From Cercis canadensis (Eukaryota; Streptophyta; Magnoliopsida; Fabales; Fabaceae): a stretch of 64,000 nt of DNA. Under the pieces are notes generated by a model. It was not told where the DNA came from, did no database searches, and saw only the letters and a program-made list of their open reading frames with translations. A program made the translations under genes and the position numbers. The first letter of the stretch is position 1; each line of letters begins with the position of its first letter. Location: contig QAOA01007631.1 in assembly GCA_003255065.1 (NCBI GenBank), positions 48,409 through 112,408 of the forward strand, given 5' to 3'. This document shows positions 11,961-23,682 of this stretch, piece after piece.

Positions 11961-13076
11961 TGTAGACCAAGTTCTAACACCCCATTATAATAAACTCGAG
12001 AACCAATTAGTGGTAACCCACAGCATGAAAAAATTCTTATGCCTTTTAAATTCTGGTTTAGTTGGGTACTAAGGCTACTTGAGTTTAACACTTGTAGAAT
12101 TTCCATAGTTTTATATTTGACAAATTTTTTGTTTAACTGAAATCACTTAACTTTAATTAATAAAAAAATCAGCTAAATTTTACTACCAACAAAATAGTTT
12201 CTATAGGCTCCGATTTCTACATCTGCTAGCCCAATTGAAACATTGAACACTATCCTGAAGAACTTATATGGATGTTAAAAGAGATAAAATACAAGGGTCA
12301 TATTCTTTTAGAATCCTTGCTGTAAAGCTGTAACAACCTTCGTTGCCTGCATAGTTCATAGCATCACCATGGACCATGGTCATAGGCAAGTTCCCACAGA
12401 CCACCAAGTGCTTCCAGTAACAATAATAGATATGAAACCTCGAAGTTTCAACCTAAGATTGTTTTCTCATTGTGTGAAATTAGAGGGCTACAATAATGAT
12501 TGTATTATGTACTATACAAAAATCAATTACTAACTATAAGGTTTTGAGGTGGATGGTGAGTGCCATTTGGATTTGTACCCTATTTTATGGTTTTCAGCCG
12601 TGGAACCTTGTTGCCCATGTAAAAGATGAGCTTGCTAGTCTTGATCCAATCAAAATATTATTTTTTTTTCATTTTGGAACATGCACAATTTCTAGACAAA
12701 ATTACATGTTTCATCCTTGGAATTTGGAATTTCCTTTGTTTTCTTCATAACTTCAGTTTCAGTTTGATCAATTTCATCCTTAAAGTATCAAATTAACAGA
12801 GTTTGATTTCCCCCCGAATCTATTTTTCTTGTGTCTTTGTGTATATAATGAATTGTAAATGATAAATAGACATTTAATCGTTGTCAGCCACGGATAGAAC
12901 ATTATCTCACAAACTTTGCAGCTCCAATTTGTGTATCAGCTTCCCATCGGAACAATTTTTCTTTTGTTTTTTCAATATATTTTTCTAAGTCATTATTCAA
13001 TTCTATGTTATTTTGAAAAACAAATGATATAATACAGCAGTATACTAAAATTATGATACTAAGATATATTTTTTTT

Positions 13077-13340
13077 GGTAAAACCTTTTTTTCATCTTGA
13101 AAGATGACAATAGTGACAATTTAGTCCTTCAATCATTTTTAGTGATAATTTAGTCTTTGAATGTTAATTCCTTACGTCAGTTTAGTCCATCGGCCTACCT
13201 AGCGCTTAGCGACAGAAGCCAGCGGAGGACTAAACTAACGTATGGAATTAACATTCAAGAACTAAATTGTTACTAAAAATGATTGAATGACTAAATTGTC
13301 ATCAATGTCATCTTTCAAGGACGAAAAATGAGTTTTACTC
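13077..13340. mobile_element. Hairpin MITE in unit B
   Basis: The left arm 13077-13190 and right arm 13225-13340 are inverted copies for about 110 bp. Shared phrases include CTTGAAAGATGACA, CAATCATTTTTAGT and TGAATGTTAATTCC. They are separated by a short GC-rich loop. Ends are GGTAAAAC and its near-inverse. A target duplication could not be settled because both flanks are T-rich. The corresponding place in unit A (about 8490-8760) lacks it. Confidence 0.65.
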
Positions 13341-13773
13341 TTCTTTTTTTTAAGTTACATGATGACATAGATTTTTGAATCCCGAACCTTATATCTAAAT
13401 TACATTTAATAACTTAAATAAGAAGACAGTCATTTACACAAGAGATATATATATTGTATACCGAGGAAGAATTAAACACCCTGTCAAGTTAAACGAACTT
13501 GAAACTTGGAAGTTGATAAAACAATAAAACTATTGGAGAACAACAAAGTATTCACACACCAAGTGAAAAGGAGAAAATTGTAAAAGAAGCTCAAAATAAT
13601 TAATTAAATTACTTTCAAACTCCAAGTATATGGGTGTATGTTCCTATATTCAGGTACAGTACTACCAAAGAAAGTTAAGTTTATTAAACAATAGAAACAA
13701 ACTTGAACAATCTGAACAAAGAAACAGCAGCTGGATAAAACATATATGTTAAAGCCAAAGAAGAATCTCAAAC

Positions 13774-14875
13774 TCAGTGTCCCTCAACTGGTGGCTGACC
13801 AATGTGCAGTTGGGATTCTGTAGGGTTTCCCTCAAGTGGTGATAGAATCCAATGTGCAGGTGGCATTCTCCTTATTAAAGGGTCCAAAGGGTAATGTTGA
13901 CTGAAGCAACCATACTTCACATTATAGATAACCTTGTCAAATGGACCAAAAGGATATGGATCTTGAAATGGTTTGTCAACAAAATCGTCTGTAAAATAAA
14001 TTGACTCCCTCTCCAAGCAACAAGGGAAATCCAAAGCCGAAACCGACATTGAATCATTGCAACCCACAATAAAACATTGTCTCCCAAGGTCTGCAGTTCC
14101 CACTTCTTCAGCTTACCTTGGGAATTAAGCGCCATCTTGTGAAACGTAAACCACCCAAGACCCTTATTCTTTCCAGCATAATCATCATAATTGTCTCCAA
14201 ATGCATAATCCAAAAACCTAGTCACCAATGATTCCACAAGGTAGGTATGCTGCCAATTACTAGAACTGCTATCTGCAACAGGTAAAACAGTGAATAGGAT
14301 ATTTACCAGTTGGGCTGAATGAGAAAGATCAAAATTAAAGCAACACAATCTCCCCCGGCCGCCCCGTGGCATAGACTAAACCTTTGTGAAAGATCAAATC
14401 AGTAAAGGATGGTTCTATAAGTTTAACGCAAGTCCAAAATTTCTGTCCTGCTTTTATGTAAGCCAGTAAGTTAGAATGATCTGTGACTGCTACAACCACA
14501 AATTCATGAGGGCTTGTTAAGGGATCTGCAGACAAGGTCACCTTCTCGACAGAGTGCCACCTTTCTATGGGTGGTAGATTAATGGGGGCAACATTGCTGA
14601 AAGGGTTTAAAAGGGTTATGGAACCATGACGATCAGCAGTGGCCAACCAACCATGGCTAGAACCACAGTAGCTCCTATTGTTAGGCACTTTCAATCGGCA
14701 GTTGTACACTGTTTGTGCTGCAATGCCATACAAATTCCGCATTCGTATTCCCTCTCTCAGTGTGGCATGGGGAGTACTTTAGAATGGTATTTGCTCTTGT
14801 GATTCTTACCGAGACCCAAGGCTTGCACACTGCGCTGATCTCAGTGACACATTTGTTAACCAAAACAAGATAATG
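13774..14875 (-). pseudogene. F-box/DUF295 protein pseudogene (unit B)
   Basis: On the minus strand the product is spread over several frames. An F-box tail (NKCVTEISAVCKPWVSV) is followed by REGIRMRNLYGIAAQ, then a DUF295 body (YCGSSHGWLATADRHGSITL, LLNPFS). After a shift near 14355 comes GRGRLCCFNFDLSHS, and after another near 14075 comes VGCNDSMSVSALDFP, IYFTDD and the proline-bearing end PPAHWILSP. At least three frame changes are needed. The first part of the F-box is absent, as if about 80 bp were deleted compared with unit A. The family supplies SCF-type substrate adaptors. This copy cannot make a full protein unless the shifts are sequencing errors. Confidence 0.8.
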
Positions 14876-15516
14876 TGAAAAATCAGAGATTGGGAATGAA
14901 GGAGTAGTAATATATAGCTTCTCTAACTACAGGTAGAATTCAGTGGGAATACATATAGTACAGCTAAGAGTGCAAATAAGAAAAAATTGACTAAAAGAAA
15001 TCACTTACGGTTAAGGATATTAAAGAAATTAGGTTTATGAAAGTTACTAACTAGACAGATCCAGATAGTATGATCAAAGGTTACATACCATTAGCACTAG
15101 TTAGGAAATCACTAACAAACAAACAATGGTTACAAACATCACACTCCTTGTGTATGAGTCTAGTACTAGTTTCTTCCTCCCTCTTCAATTCCTTATGACT
15201 CAATCGGTCATACTGCTGTTTACCATTTTTACAAGTAAGGTTTATCTGAACCTTCCACTCGGTGGTTCAAACAACAAAGAACTAACCTAAACTTCAACCA
15301 GGTTCTTATCTTTATGTTTGACCCAAAATTAACAAAAATACATTAAACAATATCTAAACTATGTTTGTGGTCCAAATCTAGCATAGCCACACCCACAAAA
15401 TACACTAGCCTTGTTCAGCCTTCTCAACAATGGTAAAATATTAAAATTTAAATTTAATTACTCTAACAATATGCACTATTCATCAAATTTGATCGGTTAA
15501 TTCTAGTATACCTATT

Positions 15517-15880
15517 CTCTAATAGCAAAATGAGATATAGATATGAGGATCAAAAGTTACATACATTAGCGCTAACCATTAGAAACACTGCAATCATAAA
15601 AATCACGCACAAACAAGTGTCTCGATTGCAAATAACACACTCAAGTGCCTCGATTACAAACAACGCACTCACTGTGTATAGATCAAGCACTAGATTTCCT
15701 CTCTAATAACAAAATGAGATCTGGATATGAGGATCAAAAGTGACATACCATTAACGCTAGCCATTAGAAATACTGCAATTCTAAAAATCACGCGCAAACA
15801 AGTGTCTCGATTACAAACAACACATTCAAGTACCTCAATTACAAACAAATCACTCAATGTAATTAGGCTTTACAACTAGA
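15517..15880. repeat. 184-bp tandem direct repeat inside unit B
   Basis: The segment starting CTCTAATAGCAAAATGAG at 15517 recurs at 15701 (CTCTAATAACAAAATGAG). It continues with matching 'GAGGATCAAAAGT', 'CATTAGAAA' and 'AACAAGTGTCTCGATT' phrases. No N lies between the copies and they have diverged, so this looks like a true local duplication. Confidence 0.6.
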
Positions 15881-16111
15881 GGTTCAATAAGCAATCCATT
15901 TTTTTTTTCAAATAAAAGATTCAATCAATGGCAGTCCAAAGCATGAAAGAATTCTTACCCCTTTTAAATTCTACTTCAGTTAGGTACTTAGGTTACTTGA
16001 GTTTAACAACATTGTAAAATTTCCTTAGTTTTACGTTTGACAACAATTGAGTTTTAACAAAACTTACTTAAACTTTAATTAACAAAAAAAAAAAAAACTC
16101 AGTTAAACTTT

Positions 16112-16506
16112 ACTACCAAGAAACAAATATTTTCTGTAGGCTCAGATTTGTGTATCTGCTAGCCCAAAAGGTAAAATACAAGGGTCATATTCCTGAGTTT
16201 GATTCCATGGTCTAAAGCTGTAACAACCTTCATTGCCTGCATAATGCATAGCATCACCATGGTCATAGGCAAATTCTAGAAGACCATCCAGTGCTTCGAG
16301 TAATAATANACTACCAAGAAACAAATATTTTCTGTAGGCTCAGATTTGTATATCTGCTAGCCCAAAAGGTAAAATACAAGGGTCATATTCCTGAGTTTGA
16401 TTCCATGGTCTAAAGCTGTAACAACCTTCATTGCCTGCATAATGCATAGCATCACCATGGTCATAGGCAAATTCTAGAAGACCATCCAGTGCTTCGAGTA
16501 ATAATA
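16112..16506. repeat. 197-bp direct duplication around a single N (likely assembly overlap)
   Basis: 16112-16308 and 16310-16506 are almost identical and separated by N at 16309. The paired short minus-strand reading frames in this interval are the same frame shown twice. Confidence 0.8.
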
Positions 16507-16727
16507 TATCTGCAGAACTCAAAGTTTAAGCACAAGATTTTTTCTCATTGTGTGAAATGTTGGATTCTCAAATACAAAAAGAATGGACGCGTTTCCATGG
16601 AGTCTACTAAACCTATCCAGCTGCAGAGAAATCTAGAAGGCTACAATATTGATTGTTATGTACAAAACAAAAATCAATTACTAACTAGAAGGTTGAGGTG
16701 GATTGTGAGTGTGATTCTGGAATTTGG

Positions 16728-19700
16728 TTAAAAAGGACTAATACTACGAGCCAATTTTATCATGAATTCAGGGACAAGGCGTCTCCTTGGAGGGGCTACT
16801 GCATCTCTGGCCAGGGCCTCTTGATCACCAGAATGGATATATGCCACTAAATCATGAAACATGTCATCGTCGCCACCTCTCATTGGATCCTGAAAGCATA
16901 TCCACTTGATATAAGTGACTAATTATACAATGATCTGTCATCATTAGAAATTTTCAAACAGAAAAATAAGTAAACATCAGCCTTCAAATTTGGAGTCAAT
17001 ATTCCTAATTGCTCCAATGTTTGGTATGAATAAGAAGAACAAAAACAGAGTAAAATAATATATTTTTGGTAATGCACCATGTCTCTTGATACATTATCAA
17101 TAAATATAACCAAGCAAATAAAATGAATTTTAGTTTAAAGTGGAAGAATGACAAAAATGCAGGCAGTTTAGAGCAGCAAACTGATATTGCAAAACCACAC
17201 TTTTGCTTTATACATAACATACTAGAATTAAAGAATGCTTGGTACAAAAGTAAGATTTTAAAATTGAAACGGGCAAAGAATCAGTCAAGGTATTAGGAGA
17301 AGAAGGAAGTCAAGTAGAAAGCATACTGGATGACACGAAAATGATTAAACACAGATGTTTCTGCAGTAGATTAGGATTTGAAAAGAATACCAGAAAGGAA
17401 CGAGCATAGTTCCTTACCTGGAGAAACAAGTCAGTATGAGTCTTTCCTTCGTATAAAATTGATTCAGCCTTCACTCCAACTTCTCTGAGAGTTTCTGCGA
17501 AGGATTTACTGAACAAAAGAATATGTTAATAGGGCAGAAACAGAAAAGAAGGGGAAAATATGAAAGGATGATAGTTAAACTTAGAAACACATACAAAGCA
17601 GTAATATTTCATATTTCCTTCATTACTCTACAAATTAAATACCCTCTCAAGGTTGTTAGCCTCTAGCATTCTTGCAAATTAGACTAATAGTCTTAAAGCC
17701 TACCTTAACCCAAGAAAGCTATAAATAGCTAGGTGGCTTTCTTTCAAATTGCAGCACAGGTGATTGGTATCCAATTTGACCTATCCGCAACGAAGATTCA
17801 GTAACAGGCATAGCGTGTTTAAGTCACCAGTTCCTCTCCCATTACGCTTTTCAATGAACTTCCACATCAAACTCGTATTTAATTAGATGAAACTTGACAG
17901 CATTAGTTCCACCCCCACAACCTTGTCAGTTTCCTACTCAAACTTCTATTATGTAATTTGCATTCCAACCTTATTCATTTCATATCAGCATTAACACTGT
18001 AAATACCTCAATAACACAAAGAAAAAATATCAAACAATTCCTTGCTTCTCTAATTGTCTCCATGTCTATTACTAATGAGAATGTTAGTGTCACAAAATGT
18101 CACAAGTAATGTATAGAAAACCCCAAAACAAGTAATTAGCTCTAACAGATTAATATGAACCTAGAGGAAATAATACAATGAAAGGACAACCACACTATAC
18201 AGAGGTACGCCCTCAATTAACCGTTTTTTAACAAACATGACTAGTTCAATTTCAGAAGTTTGTTAGAAACATAACAAACCTAATGGTCCAATCCCTTTAC
18301 TTCTTTATTGTTATTACATAATTGAAACTTTCTTTTAGAAGAGGTTCAGACCTGGAATCTGATGGTATCGAATAATCGCCAGTACCATGAAAGAGGATAA
18401 TCGGAGGGAGGAGAGAAACAGCATTTTTAATGTTCGGATCTTTAACCATCACTTCTGGGGAGAACCGTCGTAGGGATTCCTCCCCTTCCATTATACTGTA
18501 ACATAAAAGATATAGTTTAGTTTCAAAGTCTAATATGATCAGAAGAAGAGAATAACATATCAATCCAATTTAAATTTACTACCAAAAGAAAAGTGTTTAC
18601 CTTGAGAAGATTGAACGATAAAGACCTCTACTATGGAAGTGGTCTATCAGGTTAAGCAAATTGTACCTGCTTTGATGTAGGAAAGAAAACATCAAATTAA
18701 TTATGAGAATGAGTGTTGAAGCATTTAGCATCTACAGCAAATGCAAGATACGTAACAAACAAATTTTCAATAAAACAAGTTCTCAGCAACTTTAAGAAGC
18801 AAACATAAAAACATAAGTTGAAGAAACCACATTAGAACTTTTAGATATATTTATGACTTTATGTCGAAGTTAATTTATCCTCAGTTGCTCACATGATTTA
18901 CTAGAAAAAGCATACTTTCTTCAGTACCGCTTTCAACAGCTTAATGATCCTCCTTGGAAAACCAAAACAATTCAGAAACATCACTAACTTAAAGTTGTTG
19001 GACCAATAGACCACAATTCTATCCTTGACGCCCACCACATTGGGAAAAGAAAAACAAGGATAGGAAAATAATTTTTCACATAAAATTTTTATATCAGACT
19101 TTCTCTTGTTCAATGGATCTTTATTTGGATTTGGGAGGTCTTCTAAACATCAACTGTTTATCAGCTTCTCACTGTATGGTTATCACATCGATATTAGACA
19201 AGTTCTAACTTATAATATATTCATCTGTGATTCTCTGAAAAGATCTAGTACTTTTTGACACAAGAAAAACCAAGATTGACAGGAAATATGCAAGTATATA
19301 CCCTCCAGACAAACCAAAATACGCCTTTATCTGGGAAACACTCCAAGAAATGCTCTCTCCTTCACCAGCCTCTTTGATAGCCTGCTCCAAGAGTGCACAA
19401 GCAGCAATATGTGCACCAGCTGACTGCCCCATTAGATAAATCCTATGCAAAACAAAGCATGAAGAAGACATCATCAATGACCATAGTAACCCAATACTCC
19501 TCAGAGAAAGAAGAAACCCCTGACGAAGAGAACTATGAAGCTGAAAGATGAAATATTAACCTGTTAGGATCACCTCCATACTCTGCAATATTGTTGCATA
19601 CAAATGAGATACCTTGAGAAGCATCATTTATCATATCACTGATGGTTCCCTGAGGAAAGTTTCTGCAAGAAAAGAGATTGGATAAGAGGTGGTTCCATGG

Positions 19701-21108
19701 AATGCACTTAAGCAGTCATACAGTTGAACATCTGATGTATATTTAACAATAGTATTAAGAACCACTTGAAGGAATAATAATAATAATATGGGTAGAATAA
19801 TAAATAATACAAGAACTGTACATAATTATTACTTGAACACTGATTAATTGTTACTTTGATAATACAGGATGACTCAAAAACACTACTGTATAACATTAAC
19901 AAATTAATGCATTCCAAAGACTAAATATATCATGAGACAGAGAGTTCCATTAACAAAAGTAGATAAGAGTTGTTTTTCATCACAAAATTTACACAACAGA
20001 AAAAATCCAAATGGATAGATAAAGAATTCAACTTCATATAGGAAGTTACTGGTATTGTGACTTCAATAAGATATTTAGAGCAAAGCTGGAAATAATGGTA
20101 CTGTGCTGCTTGAAACATCAATAAATCAATAAGTATACACCTAATTATATGTATTGTACGTTAAGCATTGGATAGAAAATGAACTAACCTTGTGTATCCT
20201 AGAGCATTAAAGTACATAATAGAAGGTCTAATATGCAAGCAACACCATCCACATATTGAGTTGGTCAAAATCAATGGTTTCAGCATATGAGACACAACAA
20301 AGTGCTTGCTATTATTATAATTAAACAAATCACAAAGTTATATAAGACACAATAGGTTGCTTGGATTGGTATAGTTTGAAATTACCATATGATGAAATTG
20401 GAATAATCATATTATACCAGTATGAACCTAATGAACAATACAGCATTCCTAAAGTTTTCTCTCTTTTTTGTTTAACTTTTGCAAAGGGAGGGAGAGGAGG
20501 GGGGGGAGGGAGGTGTGTGGTGGTGTAATTGCCCTCAGTCAATAATACAGTATAGGCTGCATGTATCTCTTTGCATGCATATTAAGACTATGACCCCAGA
20601 CAGAACAAATAAATCTTAACGGATAAACTGCATTCCTTGTGTAGGTTTTTATGTATCTCTTGAATTGATTATTCACTTTATTCTTCTTTTAAACGTATGA
20701 ATATGTATTGAATTGAGTAGCCATTTTATCTTGAATAAACTTTGAAATAACCCATTGGCTAAGTAAAATCGATATTTGCCTGTAATTTTAGAGAAAAGAT
20801 AATCACAATCAGCAGGATAATAAAAATTTTTCATTAAGTATTGGCTATTGCTATTGCATAAGCCTGTTTCCTTAACAATTTATTAAAAAATTGCAGCCAG
20901 AACAACTTCTCATGTAGCAAGATTGCATCTGCCAGCTAGAGTAAAATCCTGCTGCATGTATAGGGTAAAGAATGTCACCTGTAATCTATGCATGCCACCA
21001 TGATATCTCTGTCTGCTAACTGTAGACCTAAAAGAGAACCCCATGCTTTATAACTGCACAAACACAAGAACTTCGAAACTTGTCAGAACCAAGTTGGAAT
21101 GTGACGCA

Positions 21109-21150
<42 letters not shown>

Positions 21151-23682
21151 CCATACATATACGTATAAATTAAACTTTTAAAATATTAAAATCTGATTTC
21201 ACAATTTTTGACCGATTTGAATAAGCAATAGCCATGTGTATGGGCTCCTGGTTGAACAGACACCGTACAGTTTATAACAACTTCCTCTTGTCCCTAGTGC
21301 ATCAAACTCCTTCTTACTACCATCAAGGATGAACGCATGCCTTAATAGGAGCTTTCTGCAACACTCCTACTAAAAGACCATGATATTCCCCCCCGCACCC
21401 CCCCGCAAAAAAAACTTCCAGTGGCATCAGAGACTGTTACATGATTGGAGACAAAAACGAAGACTTAAAGCTCGTATATATGCAGCTGACTCGATGTAAA
21501 AGGAATATATTCTCTCAGAACCAAAATCAATGCCTTCCAACAATGATTTGTACTAAATCAAAATTTTAAAATAAAACATGCACATACCCGATAATCCATG
21601 CTCCACCAGTAATGAAGGCAACAACTGGCTTTGGCCCACTATTATTTTTCGGTACATACAAATCAAGCCTGCAGAAGAAAGCTAAGCTATTAATATAAAA
21701 AGCTACAAACTTACCCGGCTATAGACACTTATAAACGCAGAAGGGGGAAAGAACATAATTATGTCCTACCTATTTCGTGGTTTATCACCATAAACTATGC
21801 TTCTACTTATCTGGCTGGAGAAGAAATAGCAATATCCAACTACAAAACAGAAGGAAAACATTTATGCTCCAATAATGTGCATTGATTTGGTGCAATTCAA
21901 GTAAGAGTCTGGAGACAAATGCATAAAAATTTGCCACTGATTATCAAATTCTCACCTTGAACAAAGCCTGGTAAAAGTAGCATTGCATAACAACCAAGGG
22001 CAAGGAATCTTGTAATCCATTTATAACCTACCCTGAATACGAATAAATTATCAGAAATCATCCATACTGAGGCATGTAAAGACAACCATCTCAAATAAAC
22101 ATTAAAAGACAGGTAATTGACATTTTGGGAACCCATGAAACCATAAAGTTGTTCCTTTGAGCTAGTATCTTCTGTTTGCCTTGTCAAATATAGAGGAATA
22201 GTTAGTTGATTGCAGATTGTTCATGTATGAAGATTGCATGTTTAAATGTTTTATCATGAATTCTAAAACTGGAAGTTGTTAAGATATCCACATAATGCCT
22301 TTTCTCAGGCTTTCCTTATATTGCCACCTTTACTCTATTTTCATCTCTCTTTGTTTATTGTGTTATCTCAATGCCCTACTTCTAAGCAAGTTTTCCTTTG
22401 AAAAAGTACAAATTCCAATTTGTAGCTTTTCTAACTTAATATCATTTAGCATTTCACACCAGGAGAGCGTTTCCATGCTTTGCCATTGTCTGACTCTCAC
22501 TAAAATAGATTACTAGGTTATTTGACATTTGGCTTTAAGAAAGTATAGCTGGTTGTTGGGGACAACAAAAGGCGCAAACTGCACCAAGACCAAGACTAAG
22601 AATGTATTTTGATTTGATGTAAGGCCTATATGTATCGTACATTGCCTATGTTATTCTCCAGATTATTTGCTACTTTCCATTAGAAAACTGCTAATTATAG
22701 TTTAGCTATGTTTTCTTTACTTATAAGGTATAGGAATATCATATAGACACAACACATGGCACCATAAGATCATCAATGTTCTCAGCCCCATTCACCCAAT
22801 CCCATTTAAGTAGTAGCCTTACCTGAAACCTTTTACCCATCGTCATCAATTTGAAAGGAAACTCCTCAGAAGCTCAGTCTCAGTTTTAAATAGTCCAACA
22901 CAACCCAAATGAAATGATGACAGAATCCTAAACCCTATAACTCCCAAGTATACAAAATAGATGATCCATACAAAGTTTTCTATACACACTAATACTTAAC
23001 ATTATAGGCAATATAAATGTAAAGTATGACCAACAAGTAAAATAATCTCACTATAATCAACATTGACATGATACATAAAAACATCCCTGGCAACACCAGA
23101 AACATAATGAACTTGCATCTATAAACAAATTTCACATAATACCCATTATTCAATTAAACAATTCAAATTCCTTCAGTCTATTAAGAGTTCAACCCACTTC
23201 AACCTAAGAATCCCATGCTCACAAGCAGATAAAGGTGTCCAAGAACAAAGATAGAGAAAGTACCCAAGATATCTTAGCATCTTCAATCCTAAGCGAGTGA
23301 TCAAAAAGGTCTCTGAAGCAACATGCCTAACATCGTTACCAAACGAAGACCGGCGGTCGCTGCCGATTGACAGGGACAACAAGGAATTTTCACTGGCGAT
23401 CCGGCGACGCCTCTGCTGGTACGAGTTATTAGGACCCATGATTCTATTACTGGTAGTGGTGGAGAAGCTGGATGCTCTGGTCAAAAGGGGCTTCAAAGAC
23501 ATCACCTTGTCATCCTCAAATGGCGAAGAAATGAGGAGACTTGCAGATGGGTCATCCTCATCTTTGAGTAGCATTGTTGCAGTAGATGCAGAAGAAGGAG
23601 GAAGAGTGAGTATTGCAGAAGAAGACGAATCCAACGACGAATACGGAGAACGATTCGTTATGGGCAAAATTTGAGATGGCAT
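16728..23682 (-). CDS. ICME: Isoprenylcysteine alpha-carbonyl methylesterase (ICME/ICMEL type), 11 exons, 475 aa
   Basis: Exons, in transcript order on the minus strand: 23682-23264, 22032-21956, 21839-21770, 21668-21588, 21053-20979, 19662-19561, 19442-19302, 18666-18601, 18495-18352, 17508-17418 and 16889-16728. All borders are GT-AG and all phases join. The stop is TAA at 16728-16730. The enzyme removes the methyl ester from prenylated protein C-termini, opposing ICMT; in Arabidopsis it affects ABA signalling and sits in ER/Golgi membranes. Visible features: a Ser-rich N-terminal region (about residues 1-125), one hydrophobic segment near 145-165 ([15 protein letters not shown]), an oxyanion-hole TGGAW near 209, nucleophile Ser282 in GQSAG, Asp384 in GTGDYSIP and His416 in GKTHTD. 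The C-terminus ends ISPF as in the Arabidopsis protein. The long N-terminus recalls ICMEL1; the C-terminal half recalls ICME. Confidence 0.95.
20480..20525 (+). other. G-rich tract in a methylesterase intron
   Basis: Several runs of three to eight G separated by one or two bases lie within the intron between 19662 and 20979. The runs could form a G-quadruplex on the plus strand. The transcript carries the C-rich complement. Confidence 0.5.
21109..21149. repeat. (TA)n(CA)n microsatellite
   Basis: A short TA run passes into about 16 CA units, inside a methylesterase intron. It is likely length-variable. Confidence 0.9.

Larger units (their letters stand above)
8029..12570. repeat. Tandem segmental duplication, unit A
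   Basis: Many blocks match unit B (12571-16720) in the same order. 8029-8300 matches 12571-12830; 8880-9200 matches 13450-13790; 9600-9720 matches about 15110-15215; 10380-10440 matches about 15250-15305; 10680-10800 matches about 15535-15690; 11990-12115 matches about 15935-16040; 12300-12540 matches about 16190-16690. Similarity is patchy, so the duplication is old. Unit A holds an F-box remnant and the Mutator-like element at 11000. Confidence 0.75.
12571..16720. repeat. Tandem segmental duplication, unit B
   Basis: This is the second unit of the tandem duplication described for unit A. It ends at the 3' end of the methylesterase gene (stop at 16728). It holds the larger DUF295 pseudogene, a hairpin MITE absent from unit A, an internal 184-bp tandem repeat and an N-joined duplication. 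Confidence 0.75.
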
